Positions 7,330-16,993 are shown, numbered from the stretch's first letter. The stretch is DNA of 64,000 bases from Rhodanobacter fulvus Jip2 (GCF_000264315.1 NZ_AJXU01000029.1:1-64000); one strand, 5' to 3'. Notes: generated from the sequence alone by a model not told the origin. A program made the numbers and translations.

Positions 7330-8778
7330 TTACTGCCTCGCCATCCGCTCGACAAAGCGGTGCGGCGCGTTGTCGAAGCCGCCGTTGGACATGAACACCA
7401 CCTGGTCGCCAGGTCGCGCCAACGCCTGCAGATCCGCCAGCAGTGCGTCGACGCTGGAAGCGGTGGTTCCGCGGCCCTGCAGCGCGTCGGTGACCTCGGC
7501 CGCATTCCACGGCAGGTCGGGGCGCTGCAGGAAAACCACCGCGTCGGCATCGGCCAGCGACGGTGCCAGCGCGGCGGCATGCGCGCCCTGGCGCATGGAA
7601 TTGGAGCGCGGCTCCAGCGCCACCAGAATGCGCCCTGCGCCGACCTTTGCGCGCAACCCCGCCAGCGTGGTGGCGATGGCGGTGGGGTGGTGGGCGAAAT
7701 CGTCATAGACGTGCACGCCACCGGCTTCACCGACCAGCTCCATCCGCCGTTTCACGCTGCGGAAATCGGCAAACGCCGGCAACAGTGCGCGTGGATCGGC
7801 ACCCGCCGCCGTGGCGGCAGCCAGCGCGGCCAGCGCGTTCATCACGCTGTGGTTGCCCAGCAGGGGCCAGCGGATTTCACCGATCAGTTCGCCTTTTCGA
7901 TGCACGGCAAACGCCGAGCCGTCCGCCTCGATCAGGCTGGCCTGCCAGTCGCCGCAACCGATGCCGAAGGTTTCCACCGGCGTCCAGCAGCCCATCGCCA
8001 GCACGTCGGCCAGGCGTTCGTCGGAAGCGTTGACGATGAGCCGACCGTTGCCGGGCACCGTGCGCACCAGGTGGTGGAACTGGCGCTGGATCGCGGCCAC
8101 GTCGGGGAAGATGTCCGCGTGGTCGTATTCCAGGTTGTTGAGGATCGCGATGCGCGGCCGGTAATGCACGAATTTGCTGCGCTTGTCGAAAAACGCGGTG
8201 TCGTATTCGTCCGCCTCAATCACAAACGGCGCAGCCAAAGGCTGCTCCACCCTAACGTCCCCCGCTCGCGGGGGAAGGAGACGCGCAGCGCCGGAAGGGG
8301 GGCTCTGGGCGCCGCGCGGCTCCATCCCGCCCAGCCTCGCCGAGACCCCGAAATTCCCCGGCACCCCGCCCACCAGAAATCCGGGCGCCATTCCCGCGCT
8401 TTCCAGCAGATGCGCCAGCAGGCTCGTGGTGGTGGTCTTGCCATGCGTGCCGGCTACCGCCAGCACGTCGCGCCCGGCCAGCACCGTCTCGCCCAGCCAT
8501 TGCGGGCCGGAAACGTAGCGCAGGCGCTGGTCGAGCATGTATTCCACTGCGGGGTTGCCGCGGCTCATCGCGTTGCCGACCACCACCAGATCAGGCGCCG
8601 GCTGCAGATGCTTCGCGTCGTAGCCACGCATCAGCTCGATGCCGAGGGCTTCGAGCTGGTCGCTCATCGGTGGGTAGACGTTGGCGTCGGAACCCTCGAC
8701 CGTGAGGTCGAGCTCGCGCGCCAGGGCGGCGACACCGCCCATGAAGGTGCCGCAGATACCGAGAATATGCAGACGCAT
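7330..8778 (-). CDS. mpl: UDP-MurNAc:L-Ala-gamma-D-Glu-meso-DAP ligase (murein recycling), with in-frame insertion
   Basis: Mpl attaches the recycled tripeptide L-Ala-D-Glu-mDAP to UDP-MurNAc in the cytoplasm. Mur-ligase features are clear: 'HILGICGTFMGG' at the N-terminus, the ATP loop 'GTHGKTTTTS' (110-119), 'EADEYD' (188-193), 'FFDKRSKFVHYRP', 'NNLEYDHAD' and a C-terminal 'YDDFAHHPTAI'. The 482-residue length is about 25 residues more than E. coli Mpl. The excess sits at residues 151-182, between 'SARLG' and 'APFVIEADEYD', where the family normally has only a few residues. That segment is proline/arginine-rich and is encoded by a palindromic repeat (see the repeat entry). The rest of the frame is intact and the insertion may be tolerated as a surface loop. 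Confidence 0.93.
   Translation of the reverse strand: MRLHILGICGTFMGGVAALARELDLTVEGSDANVYPPMSDQLEALGIELMRGYDAKHLQPAPDLVVVGNAMSRGNPAVEYMLDQRLRYVSGPQWLGETVLAGRDVLAVAGTHGKTTTTSLLAHLLESAGMAPGFLVGGVPGNFGVSARLGGMEPRGAQSPPSGAARLLPPRAGDVRVEQPLAAPFVIEADEYDTAFFDKRSKFVHYRPRIAILNNLEYDHADIFPDVAAIQRQFHHLVRTVPGNGRLIVNASDERLADVLAMGCWTPVETFGIGCGDWQASLIEADGSAFAVHRKGELIGEIRWPLLGNHSVMNALAALAAATAAGADPRALLPAFADFRSVKRRMELVGEAGGVHVYDDFAHHPTAIATTLAGLRAKVGAGRILVALEPRSNSMRQGAHAAALAPSLADADAVVFLQRPDLPWNAAEVTDALQGRGTTASSVDALLADLQALARPGDQVVFMSNGGFDNAPHRFVERMARQ
8233..8328. repeat. Palindromic repeat inserted in frame inside mpl
   Basis: This stretch contains the perfect hairpin CCCCCGCTCGCGGGGG (8259-8274). It resembles the C-run/TCGC/G-run palindromes found between genes elsewhere in the window (near 13.7, 49.25, 56.4, 59.0 and 63.65 kb). 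It encodes the extra 30 or so residues of Mpl. Exact element borders are estimated from where the protein departs from the family. Confidence 0.75.
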
Positions 8779-8820
8779 GCCGGGCTTCCTGAAAACCCTT
8801 CCCGACGGGAAGGGGAAAAC

Positions 8821-9405
8821 TCAGCCGTTGGCCACTACCGGGGCGCGGTGCAGTGCCTGCTTGATGCGCACGGTGACTTCGTCCAGCTCACCCACGCCAT
8901 CGACCACCTGCAGCTTGCCGCGGCGGGCGTAGAAATCGGCGACCGGCGCGGTCTGCTCGGCAAAGATGCCCAGCCGGCGGCGCACGGTGTCGGGGTTGTC
9001 GTCGGCGCGGCCCTCGGCGGCGAAACGGATTTCGCAGCGACGAATGATGGCTTCGTTGGGCACTTCCAGCTTGATCACCGCATCCAGCGGCTGGCCGATC
9101 TTTGCCAGCAGCTGATCCAGCGCATCGGCCTGGGCCAGGTTGCGCGGGTAGCCGTCGAGGATGAAACCCGCCTTGGCATCAGGCTGGGCCAGGCGGTCTT
9201 CCAGCATGCCCAGCAGGATGTCGTCGGAAACCAGCTGGCCGGCGTCCATCACCGCCTTGGCCTTGAGACCCATCGGCGTGCCGGCGGCCACGGCCGCGCG
9301 CAGCATGTCGCCGGTCGAGATATGCGGCACACCAAGATCCGTCTTCAACCGGGCGGCTTGTGTACCTTTGCCCGAGCCGGGCGCACCAAGTAGGACGAGT
9401 CGCAT
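8821..9405 (-). CDS. adk: Adenylate kinase
   Basis: This 194-residue adenylate kinase interconverts ATP + AMP and 2 ADP. The P-loop is GAPGSGKGT (7-15). The AMP-binding part 'STGDMLRAAV' and the strand 'FILDGYPRN' are intact. It is the short type: between 'IRRCEIRFAAEGRADD' and 'DTVRRRL' there is only a short LID and no four-cysteine zinc domain, as in other xanthomonads. It lies 42 bp upstream of mpl on the same strand (adk then mpl), so the two may be co-transcribed. The ATG at 9405 begins directly at the conserved MRLVLLGAPG. Confidence 0.97.
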   Translation of the reverse strand: MRLVLLGAPGSGKGTQAARLKTDLGVPHISTGDMLRAAVAAGTPMGLKAKAVMDAGQLVSDDILLGMLEDRLAQPDAKAGFILDGYPRNLAQADALDQLLAKIGQPLDAVIKLEVPNEAIIRRCEIRFAAEGRADDNPDTVRRRLGIFAEQTAPVADFYARRGKLQVVDGVGELDEVTVRIKQALHRAPVVANG

Positions 9406-9610
9406 AATGCTCCACAAGTTCGACGGGCCGCCGCACACTGCCGCCGCCCGAACGTATCCCGAAAACCAACCGTCAAATTAACGTCTGCACCCGTTTCCGT
9501 CAAACCGTGCATGCTGCCGCGTCACGCCGCCGGGCGCTGGCGGCCCGCACCGGTTGCCGCCTTGAAGTCACCCGGCGACACTCCGCTTTTGCCGTTTTCC
9601 GAGGACAGCC

Positions 9611-10888
9611 ATGAGCCCCGCCCGTCGTTCCTCCGCCACCACCGGAAACCTGTTGTACGCCCAGTCCGGCGGCGTCACCGCCGTCATCAACGCCACCGCC
9701 GCCGGCGTCATCGAGGCGGCGCGTGCCAGGGGCGTCAAGGTTTACGCCGCGCGCAACGGCATCCTGGGCGCGCTGCGCGAGGATCTGATCGACACCACAA
9801 AGGAAACCGCCAGCGCCATTGCCGCCCTGCGCCATACGCCGGGTGGCGCGTTCGGCTCGTGCCGCTACAAGCTGAAGTCGCTGGAGGACAACCGCGCCGA
9901 GTACGAGCGGCTGATCGAGGTGTTCCGCGCCCACGACATCCGCTGGTTCCTCTACAACGGTGGCAACGACTCGGCCGATACCGCGCTGAAGCTGTCGCGT
10001 ATCGGCAAAACCCTGGGCTACGACATCCGCTGCATCGGCGTGCCCAAAACGGTGGACAACGACCTGGCCGTCACCGACTGCTGCCCGGGTTTCGGCTCGG
10101 TGGCCAAATACACCGCCATCTCCACCCTGGAAGCCAGCCTCGATGTGGCCTCGATGGCGGAAACTTCGACCAAGGTGTTCATCCTGGAAGTGATGGGCCG
10201 CCACGCCGGCTGGATCGCGGCCGCCGCCGGGCTGGCCGGCGAAGGTCCCGACGCGGCGCCGCATATCATCCTGTTTCCGGAAAACGCGTTCGACGAGGCG
10301 GCGTTCCTGGCGCGGGTGAAGGCCACGGTGGAACGCGTGGGCTGGTGCACCGTGGTGGCGTCCGAGGGTGTGCGCAACGCGGCGGGTCAGTTCCTGGCCG
10401 AAGCAGGCACGCGCGACGCGTTCGGCCACGCGCAGCTGGGCGGCGTGGCGCCGGTGCTGGCGGCGCTGGTGAAGGAGAAGCTGGGCTACAAGTATCACTG
10501 GGCGGTGCCCGATTACCTGCAACGCTCGGCCCGGCATGCGGCCTCGAAGGTGGACGCCGACCAGGCTTTCGCGGTGGGTCGCGCCGCGGTCGACTACGCA
10601 CTGGCCGGCATGAACGCGGTGATGCCGGTGATCGTGCGCAGCGCCGACGCGCCGTACCGCTGGAAGATCGAACCGGCACCGCTGGCGAAGATCGCCAACC
10701 GCGAAAAGAAAATGCCGAAAAGCTTCATCACCCGCGACGGCTTCGGCATCACTGCCGCCGCGCGCCGCTATCTGTCGCCGCTGATCCGTGGCGAGGCACC
10801 GTTGCCCTATGGCAAGAACGGCCTGCCCAACTACGTGAGGCTGAAAAACACGGCGGTGACCGCCCGGCTGCCCGCGTTCAAGCCCTGA
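9611..10888 (+). CDS. pfp: Pyrophosphate-dependent 6-phosphofructokinase
   Basis: This 425-residue phosphofructokinase belongs to the PPi-using branch. It phosphorylates fructose-6-phosphate with PPi, reversibly, so it can serve glycolysis or gluconeogenesis. Motifs are 'SGGVTAVIN' (19-27), GGNDS (117-121), 'PKTVDND' (145-151) and 'MGRHAGW' (195-201). The PKTVDND loop with lysine, and Asn-Asp in place of the ATP-type GGDGS, support PPi as phosphoryl donor. GAGGA lies five bases before the ATG. The xanthomonad enzyme has been described as PPi-dependent. A strong hairpin follows the stop, so it is a single transcription unit, but hppA lies only about 730 bp downstream on the same strand (see finding). 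Confidence 0.92.
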   Translation: MSPARRSSATTGNLLYAQSGGVTAVINATAAGVIEAARARGVKVYAARNGILGALREDLIDTTKETASAIAALRHTPGGAFGSCRYKLKSLEDNRAEYERLIEVFRAHDIRWFLYNGGNDSADTALKLSRIGKTLGYDIRCIGVPKTVDNDLAVTDCCPGFGSVAKYTAISTLEASLDVASMAETSTKVFILEVMGRHAGWIAAAAGLAGEGPDAAPHIILFPENAFDEAAFLARVKATVERVGWCTVVASEGVRNAAGQFLAEAGTRDAFGHAQLGGVAPVLAALVKEKLGYKYHWAVPDYLQRSARHAASKVDADQAFAVGRAAVDYALAGMNAVMPVIVRSADAPYRWKIEPAPLAKIANREKKMPKSFITRDGFGITAAARRYLSPLIRGEAPLPYGKNGLPNYVRLKNTAVTARLPAFKP

Positions 10889-10926
10889 GATCGACGACCG
10901 AGCGCTTGCTGAGTGCCGGCTGAAAA

Positions 10927-10955
10927 GCCAAAACCCCGCACGTGCGGGGTTCAGC
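10927..10955 (+). terminator. Hairpin after pfp
   Basis: A perfect CCCCGCACGTGCGGGG palindrome lies 40 bp after the pfp stop, flanked by an A-run before and TTC after. It is probably an intrinsic terminator, though the T tract is weak. Confidence 0.65.
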
Positions 10956-11027
10956 TGCGCGTTTCTACGATTCACCCATCCGCTGCGACAGCCATCGTGC
11001 GTCGAGCGCTTACCGAGGGAGAACGCC

Positions 11028-11456
11028 ATGAAACTTGTCAGTCGTTTGCTTATTGCCGTGGCCCTGCTGGCTACCGGCAACCTGGCGCTGGCCCAACACG
11101 GCCCTCGTGACCATGACCGGCGCGGTCAACATCATGAACGCAACGACCATCGCTACGACGGGCGCCGCGGCGGTCATGACCGCCATGATGTCCGCCGTCA
11201 CGACGACCGCCGCTACAACCGCACGCGCGTGGTCATCCACGAAGATCACCGCCGCTATGGCTACGACCGTCCGCACTACCGTCATCGCTGGCAGCGCGGC
11301 CATCGCTATGGCGGGCCGATTTACGTGGTGCGCGATTACCGCCACTACCGCCTGCGCCCGCCGCCGCGTGGCTATCACTGGGTGAGGGCCGACAACAGCG
11401 ATTACCTGCTGGTCGCCATCGCCACCGGCATCATCATGGATGTGGCGTTGCACTGA
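11028..11456 (+). CDS. RcnB-like exported His/Arg-rich protein
   Basis: This 142-residue exported protein has a clear signal peptide (cleavage after about residue 22, LALA|Q). A His/Arg/Asp-rich low-complexity middle follows, then a C-terminal RcnB-type module ('[20 protein letters not shown]' region, '[19 protein letters not shown]'). RcnB in E. coli is a periplasmic protein that tunes Ni/Co export. For this homologue, metal handling is only an inference from the family and the histidine content. It sits alone between pfp and hppA on the same strand and is bounded by hairpins on both sides, so it is probably monocistronic. GAGGGAGA lies just before the ATG. Confidence 0.82.
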   Translation: MKLVSRLLIAVALLATGNLALAQHGPRDHDRRGQHHERNDHRYDGRRGGHDRHDVRRHDDRRYNRTRVVIHEDHRRYGYDRPHYRHRWQRGHRYGGPIYVVRDYRHYRLRPPPRGYHWVRADNSDYLLVAIATGIIMDVALH

Positions 11457-11477
11457 TCACACGCCGTTGCGATAACC

Positions 11478-11510
11478 GAGGCCGTGCATTCGTGCACGGC
11501 CTCTTCGTTT
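11478..11510 (+). terminator. Intrinsic terminator after rcnB-like gene
   Basis: The hairpin is GAGGCCGTGCA-TTCG-TGCACGGCCTC, an 11-bp perfect stem with a stable TTCG loop, followed by TTCGTTT. It lies 22 bp after the stop codon. Confidence 0.85.
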
Positions 11511-11620
11511 CCGCCCCCGGAAAGACGCTGCGCCGCACAACGCTCCGCGCGCCAACCTCTGCCTATACTCGATGCGACCGCCCGTCCGGACGGCCACTGA
11601 CAACTCAAGGGGAGGCTCCG

Positions 11621-13672
11621 ATGCTGCAGCAGTATGGCTGGTGGATCGTTCTGGGGTGTGCCGTAGTGGCGGTGTTGTACGGCGCGTTGTCGGCACGCTG
11701 GATCCTGGCGAAATCGCCAGGCAATGAACGGATGCAGGAAATCGCGGCGGCAATCCAGGAAGGCGCCCGCGCCTACCTCAACCGCCAGTACACCACCATC
11801 GCGATGGTCGGCGTGGTGCTGCTTCTGCTGATCGGTTTTTTCCTCAGCTGGCCGACGGCGATCGGCTTTCTGCTGGGCGCCGCACTGTCCGGCGCGGCCG
11901 GCTATATCGGCATGAACGTTTCGGTACAGGCCAACGTGCGCACCGCCGAGGCGGCGCGCGGTGGCTTGAGCAAGGCGATGGATGTGGCGTTCCGCGGCGG
12001 CGCCATCACCGGCATGCTGGTGGTGGGGCTGGCGTTGCTGGGCGTAGCCGGTTACTGGCTGATCCTCAACCGCATGGGCATCACCGGCGAGCCGGCGCTG
12101 CATGCGCTGGTCGGCTTTGCCTTTGGCAGCTCGCTGATCTCCATCTTCGCGCGGCTGGGTGGCGGCATCTTCACCAAGGGTGCGGACGTGGGCGCGGACC
12201 TGGTCGGCAAGGTCGAGGCCGGCATTCCCGAGGATGACCCGCGCAACCCCGCGGTGATCGCCGACAACGTGGGCGACAACGTGGGCGACTGCGCCGGCAT
12301 GGCCGCCGACCTGTTCGAGACCTATGCGGTCACGGTGATCGCCACCATGCTGCTGGGCAGCCTGATGGTGAGCGAAGTCGGTGCCAACGCGGTGCTGTAT
12401 CCGCTGCTGCTGGGCGCGGTGTCGATCATCGCCTCGATCATCGGCACGCTGTTCGTGAAGGTGAAACCCGGCGGCTCGATCATGGGCGCGCTGTACAAGG
12501 GCGTGGTGGTGTCGGCGGTGCTGGCGGCGGTGGCGTTCTACCCCATCACCACGCGCCTGATGCCCGATTTCAGCCACGGCGCGATGAACCTGTGGGGCTG
12601 CACCCTGATCGGCCTGGCACTGACCGGCGCCATCGTGTGGATCACCGAGTACTACACCGGCACGCAGTACAAACCGGTGCAGCACATCGCGGCGGCCTCC
12701 ACCACCGGCCACGGCACCAACATCATCGCCGGCCTGGGCGTGTCGATGAAATCCACCGCGTGGCCGGTGATCGCGGTATGCGCCGCGATCTGGGGTGCGT
12801 TTGCGCTGGGTGGCCTGTACGGCATCGCGATCGCCGCAACGGCCATGCTTTCCATGGCCGGCATGATCGTGGCGCTGGATGCCTACGGCCCGATCACCGA
12901 CAACGCCGGCGGCATCGCCGAGATGGCCGACCTGCCACCGGAAGTGCGCGGCGTCACCGATCCGCTCGATGCGGTCGGCAACACCACCAAGGCGGTGACC
13001 AAGGGTTACGCGATCGGTTCAGCGGCGCTGGCCGCGCTGGTGCTGTTCGCCGATTACACGCACAACCTCAGCCAGCACTTCAATGGCGCCATCGTGAGTT
13101 TCGACCTGTCGAACCACTACGTGATCATCGGCCTGCTGATCGGCGGCCTGATCCCGTACCTGTTCGGCGCGATGGCGATGGAAGCCGTCGGCCGCGCGGC
13201 CGGTGCGGTGGTGGTGGAAGTGCGCCGTCAGTTCCGTGATATCCCGGGCATCATGGCCGGCACCGCCAAGCCGGAATATTCGCGCGCGGTGGATATGCTG
13301 ACCAAGTCGGCGATCCGCGAAATGATCGTGCCCTCGCTGTTGCCGGTGCTGGTGCCGGTGCTGGTGATCTTCGGCTTCAAATGGCTGGGCGGCCCCGAAG
13401 CCGGCGCGCAGGCGCTGGGCGGCGTGCTGATCGGCACCATCGTCACCGGCCTGTTCGTGGCCATCTCGATGACCACCGGCGGCGGCGCCTGGGACAACGC
13501 CAAGAAATACATCGAAGACGGCAACCACGGCGGCAAAGGCTCGGAAGCGCACAAGGCCGCCGTCACCGGCGACACCGTGGGCGACCCGTACAAGGACACC
13601 GCGGGTCCCGCGGTGAACCCATTAATAAAAATCATCAACATCGTGGCGTTGCTTCTGATTCCCTTGCTGTAA
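11621..13672 (+). CDS. hppA: K+-insensitive membrane H+-translocating pyrophosphatase
   Basis: This 683-residue inner-membrane pyrophosphatase with about 16 helices couples PPi hydrolysis to proton export. The substrate site shows '[18 protein letters not shown]' (about 177-194) and '[19 protein letters not shown]' (about 215-233), and the C-terminal '[16 protein letters not shown]' is intact. Lys457 and Thr460 in [10 protein letters not shown] mark the K+-independent subfamily; K+-dependent enzymes have Ala at both places. GGGGAGG lies four bases before the ATG. The gene sits near pfp and ppa, so the region is rich in pyrophosphate enzymes. A repeat hairpin and then a strong terminator follow. 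Confidence 0.97.
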   Translation: MLQQYGWWIVLGCAVVAVLYGALSARWILAKSPGNERMQEIAAAIQEGARAYLNRQYTTIAMVGVVLLLLIGFFLSWPTAIGFLLGAALSGAAGYIGMNVSVQANVRTAEAARGGLSKAMDVAFRGGAITGMLVVGLALLGVAGYWLILNRMGITGEPALHALVGFAFGSSLISIFARLGGGIFTKGADVGADLVGKVEAGIPEDDPRNPAVIADNVGDNVGDCAGMAADLFETYAVTVIATMLLGSLMVSEVGANAVLYPLLLGAVSIIASIIGTLFVKVKPGGSIMGALYKGVVVSAVLAAVAFYPITTRLMPDFSHGAMNLWGCTLIGLALTGAIVWITEYYTGTQYKPVQHIAAASTTGHGTNIIAGLGVSMKSTAWPVIAVCAAIWGAFALGGLYGIAIAATAMLSMAGMIVALDAYGPITDNAGGIAEMADLPPEVRGVTDPLDAVGNTTKAVTKGYAIGSAALAALVLFADYTHNLSQHFNGAIVSFDLSNHYVIIGLLIGGLIPYLFGAMAMEAVGRAAGAVVVEVRRQFRDIPGIMAGTAKPEYSRAVDMLTKSAIREMIVPSLLPVLVPVLVIFGFKWLGGPEAGAQALGGVLIGTIVTGLFVAISMTTGGGAWDNAKKYIEDGNHGGKGSEAHKAAVTGDTVGDPYKDTAGPAVNPLIKIINIVALLLIPLL

Positions 13673-13689
13673 TCGAAGCAACGCCTGCC

Positions 13690-13738
13690 CGGCACCTTCG
13701 CCCCTCTCCCGCTTGCGGGAGAGGGGTTGGGGAGAGGG
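13690..13738. repeat. C-run/G-run palindromic repeat
   Basis: The hairpin CCCCTCTCCCGC-TT-GCGGGAGAGGGG is followed by a partial inverted copy (TTGGGGAGAGGG). It belongs to the same family as the elements near 49.25, 56.4, 59.0 and 63.65 kb. It lies between hppA and its terminator. Confidence 0.8.
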
Positions 13739-13800
13739 AACTCGAGCGCGTATCAGCTCCCAAACATCGCGTCTCCCGCTACCAATCCAGCCAATCTCCA

Positions 13801-13833
13801 AACGAACCCCGCCCATGCGGGGTTCGCCTTTTT
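13801..13833 (+). terminator. Intrinsic terminator downstream of hppA
   Basis: CGAACCCCGC-CCAT-GCGGGGTTCG followed by CCTTTTT gives a 10-bp perfect stem with a T tract. It ends any transcript reading out of hppA before the peptidase gene. Confidence 0.9.
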
Positions 13834-13928
13834 CCGGCCGCGCCCACTCACCGCACTGACTTTAGTCACGCGTGCCCGGCGGGGCGCAATGGCACACTGG
13901 CGACGGATCACTTATCGCAGGACCTCCC

Positions 13929-16058
13929 ATGACAATGAATCGATCGGTCTGGCTGATGCTGGCGCTGGGCGTCACACTGGCGGGCATGAACGACACCCAT
14001 GCCCGCGACAAGACCACCGCCCAGCCCGCCACCGCGGCGGCCACCGACGATCCCTTCCTGTGGCTGGAAGACATCCACGGCACGCGCCCGCTGGCGTGGG
14101 TGGAAAAGGAGAACGCGAAGACCGCCGCCCGGTTCGCCGACGGCGCCAGGTTCGAGAAAACCCGCGACAGCATCCTCGAGGTGCTCGACTCCGACGCGCG
14201 CATCCCCGACGTCAACCGGCGCGGCGACTACCTGTACAACTTCTGGCGCGACAAGGCGCACCCGCGCGGCGTATGGCGGCGCACCACGCTGGCCGAATAC
14301 CGCAAGGCGAACCCCGACTGGGAGGTGCTGCTGGACGTGGACGCGCTGAACCGGGCCGAAAACAAGCGCTGGGTGTTCAAGGGCACGCAATGCCTGAAGC
14401 CGGATTTCAATCGCTGTCTGATCTCGCTGTCGCCCGACGGCGGCGACGCGGTGGCCGTGCGCGAATTCGACATCCCCAGCAAATCATTCGTGAAAGGCGG
14501 CTTCGACCTGCCGGTGGCAAAAACCGAAGCCGGCTGGATCGACGACGACACGCTTTACGTCGGCACGGATTTCGGCCCTGGCACGATGACCGAATCGAGC
14601 TATCCGCGCATCGTCAAGGAGTGGAAGCGCGGCACGCCGCTGTCGGCCGCCACTATCGTGTATGAAGGCAAAGCCAGCGACCTGGCCGTTGGCGCCTACC
14701 ACGACCGCACGCCGGGCTTCGAGCGCGATTTCGTCTCCGTGGCGAAGGACTTCTTCCACAGCGAGCTGTACCAGCGTATCGACGGCAAGCTGGTGCGCGT
14801 GGACGTGCCCACCGACGCCAGTGCCGACGCGCATCGCGAATGGCTGCTGGTGCAGACGCGCTCGCCATGGACGGTCGGCGGCACCACCTATCCGTCCGGC
14901 GCGCTGCTGGCGGCGAATTTCGATGCGTTCATGGCCGGCAAGCCGCAGTTCACGGTCTTGTTCAAACCCGATGCGCACACCTCGCTGGCCTCGTACGACT
15001 GGACCCAGCACCACCTGATCCTCGACATCCTGGATGACGTGAAGAGCCGGCTCGAAGTATTGACGCCGCAGGCGGGCGACTGGAAACGCGAAAACCTGCC
15101 CGGCGCGCCGGCCATGAGCACCATCAGCGTGGTCAGCACCGACCCCGACCACAGCGACGAATACTGGCTCGACGTCACCGGCTTCCTGGCGCCCACCGCG
15201 CTGCAACGTGGCGTGCTGGGCAGCGAGCCGGCCACCACGATCAAGCAGGACCCGGCGTTCTTCGACGCCTCGGCGTTCACCGTGAGCCAGCATTTCGTGA
15301 CCTCGAAGGACGGCACCCGCGTGCCGTATTTCGAGATCGCCCCGAAAAACATCAAGCTCGACGGCAGCAATCGCACGCTGCTGTATGGCTACGGCGGTTT
15401 CGAAGTCTCGCTGCAGCCGCACTACAGCGGCAGCATCGGCCGCGCCTGGCTGGAACGCGGCGGCGTCTATGTGATCGCCAACATCCGCGGCGGCGGCGAA
15501 TACGGCCCGCAGTGGCACCAGGCCGCCTTGAAGGCGAACCGCCCGCGCGCCTACGAGGATTTCGCGGCGGTGGCCGAGGACCTGATCAAGCGCGGTGTCA
15601 CCTCGCCCAAGCACCTGGGCGCCGAGGGCGGCAGCAACGGCGGCCTGCTGATGGGCAACATGCTCACCGTGTATCCGCAGCTGTTTGGCGCCATCGCCTG
15701 CGAAGTGCCGCTGCTGGACATGAAGCGCTACTCGCACCTCTCCGCCGGCGCGTCGTGGATGGCCGAGTACGGTGACCCGGACACCGCGGACTGGGACTTC
15801 ATCAAGACCTTCTCGCCGTACCAGAACGTGAAAAAAGCGGTCGACTACCCGCCGGTGCTGTTCTACACGGCTACCAGCGACGACCGCGTGGGTCCGGTGC
15901 AGGCGCGCAAGATGGCCGCGCGCATGCAGGCGCAAGGTCACCCGAACGTGTGGTTCTACGAGAACCTCGAAGGCGGCCACGGCGCCGGTGCGGACAACCG
16001 GCAATCCGCACACATGCACGCCATGGCCTACGATTTCCTGTGGGATCAGTTGAAGTAG
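13929..16058 (+). CDS. Exported prolyl oligopeptidase family serine peptidase (S9)
   Basis: This 709-residue protein has an N-terminal signal peptide (about residues 1-24), a seven-bladed propeller region (about 60-430) and a C-terminal alpha/beta hydrolase domain. The catalytic triad is visible: Ser569 in GGSNGGLLMG, Asp652 in TSDDRVGP and His684 in GGHGAGA. The family cleaves short proline-containing peptides. Here the signal peptide places it in the periplasm or outside the cell. The ATG at 13929 was preferred over an in-frame upstream codon because it starts the signal peptide. It is preceded by the hppA terminator and followed by the P4H-type gene on the same strand, 86 bp later. Confidence 0.92.
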   Translation: MTMNRSVWLMLALGVTLAGMNDTHARDKTTAQPATAAATDDPFLWLEDIHGTRPLAWVEKENAKTAARFADGARFEKTRDSILEVLDSDARIPDVNRRGDYLYNFWRDKAHPRGVWRRTTLAEYRKANPDWEVLLDVDALNRAENKRWVFKGTQCLKPDFNRCLISLSPDGGDAVAVREFDIPSKSFVKGGFDLPVAKTEAGWIDDDTLYVGTDFGPGTMTESSYPRIVKEWKRGTPLSAATIVYEGKASDLAVGAYHDRTPGFERDFVSVAKDFFHSELYQRIDGKLVRVDVPTDASADAHREWLLVQTRSPWTVGGTTYPSGALLAANFDAFMAGKPQFTVLFKPDAHTSLASYDWTQHHLILDILDDVKSRLEVLTPQAGDWKRENLPGAPAMSTISVVSTDPDHSDEYWLDVTGFLAPTALQRGVLGSEPATTIKQDPAFFDASAFTVSQHFVTSKDGTRVPYFEIAPKNIKLDGSNRTLLYGYGGFEVSLQPHYSGSIGRAWLERGGVYVIANIRGGGEYGPQWHQAALKANRPRAYEDFAAVAEDLIKRGVTSPKHLGAEGGSNGGLLMGNMLTVYPQLFGAIACEVPLLDMKRYSHLSAGASWMAEYGDPDTADWDFIKTFSPYQNVKKAVDYPPVLFYTATSDDRVGPVQARKMAARMQAQGHPNVWFYENLEGGHGAGADNRQSAHMHAMAYDFLWDQLK

Positions 16059-16144
16059 CGGAAGGCCAGCGCCGGGGTATCGCGACCTGCCGGCGGTCTG
16101 GCGGGTAAGCTTTGCGCCTCCTCGATCAGCCCGACTGCCATCCC

Positions 16145-16993
16145 ATGTACCCACGCGTCACCATCACCCCTGAACTGCGCGAATGGATTCTCGCGACCAC
16201 CCGGGCCGGCCATGGCGTCGACGACGTCCTGCGCCTGATGAAGGAGAACGGCTACGACCCGCGGCAGAGCCGCAGCATCGTGGCCGAGGTGATGAAACTG
16301 CCGCTGGCCGCCCTGCACGCCAGCACCGGCAAGCCGGGCGGCTTGCGCACGACGCACCCGGAGGCACCGGAAGTCGTCGTCGACGGACGCACCATCGGCA
16401 TCCCGCTCAGCGTCGACGCGCCGGCGTTGCGCGTGCTCGACGGCCTGCTGTCGGAACGGGAATGCGCCGACCTGATCGAGCTGGCACGGCCGCGCCTGCA
16501 GCGCGCGCTGACCGTGGACAGCGACGGCAAACAGCAGATCGATCAACGGCGCACCAGCGAGGGCATGTTCTTTCGCGCGGGCGAAACGCCTCTGGTCGCC
16601 GCCATCGAGCAGCGCCTGGCGCAGTTGCTTGGCGTGCCCGCCAGCCACGGCGAGGGCCTGCAGATCCTGCATTACGGCCCCGGGCAGGAATACGAGCCGC
16701 ATTACGACTGGTTCGATCCGGCCCTGCCCGGCTACGACAAGCTCACCGCCCGCGCGGGGCAGCGCATCGCCAGCGTGGTGATGTACCTCAACACGCCCGA
16801 ACGTGGCGGCGGCACGGCATTCCCCGAGATCGGGCTCACCGTGACGGCGCGGCGCGGGGCGGCGGTCTATTTCGCTTACGAAGGTGGCGATCAAAGCTCG
16901 CTGCACGCCGGCTTGCCGGTGCTCCAGGGCGAGAAATGGATCGCCACCCACTGGCTGCGCGAACGGCCCTTCGGGCAGGGTTCGAAGCGCTGA
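16145..16993 (+). CDS. Prolyl 4-hydroxylase-type 2OG-Fe(II) oxygenase
   Basis: This 282-residue protein has a C-terminal double-stranded beta-helix dioxygenase domain (about 95-275). The iron ligands are His186-x-Asp188 (EPHYDWFD) and His254 (SSLHAGLP). The 2-oxoglutarate-binding basic residue is Lys264 (GEKWIATHW). The best match is the prolyl 4-hydroxylase alpha-subunit family. The N-terminal 80 or so residues look like a separate small helical region. Bacterial members can hydroxylate proline in proteins (for example EF-Tu) or small substrates; the target here is unknown. It has no signal peptide, so it acts in the cytoplasm. It may share a transcript with the upstream peptidase. Confidence 0.88.
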   Translation: MYPRVTITPELREWILATTRAGHGVDDVLRLMKENGYDPRQSRSIVAEVMKLPLAALHASTGKPGGLRTTHPEAPEVVVDGRTIGIPLSVDAPALRVLDGLLSERECADLIELARPRLQRALTVDSDGKQQIDQRRTSEGMFFRAGETPLVAAIEQRLAQLLGVPASHGEGLQILHYGPGQEYEPHYDWFDPALPGYDKLTARAGQRIASVVMYLNTPERGGGTAFPEIGLTVTARRGAAVYFAYEGGDQSSLHAGLPVLQGEKWIATHWLRERPFGQGSKR

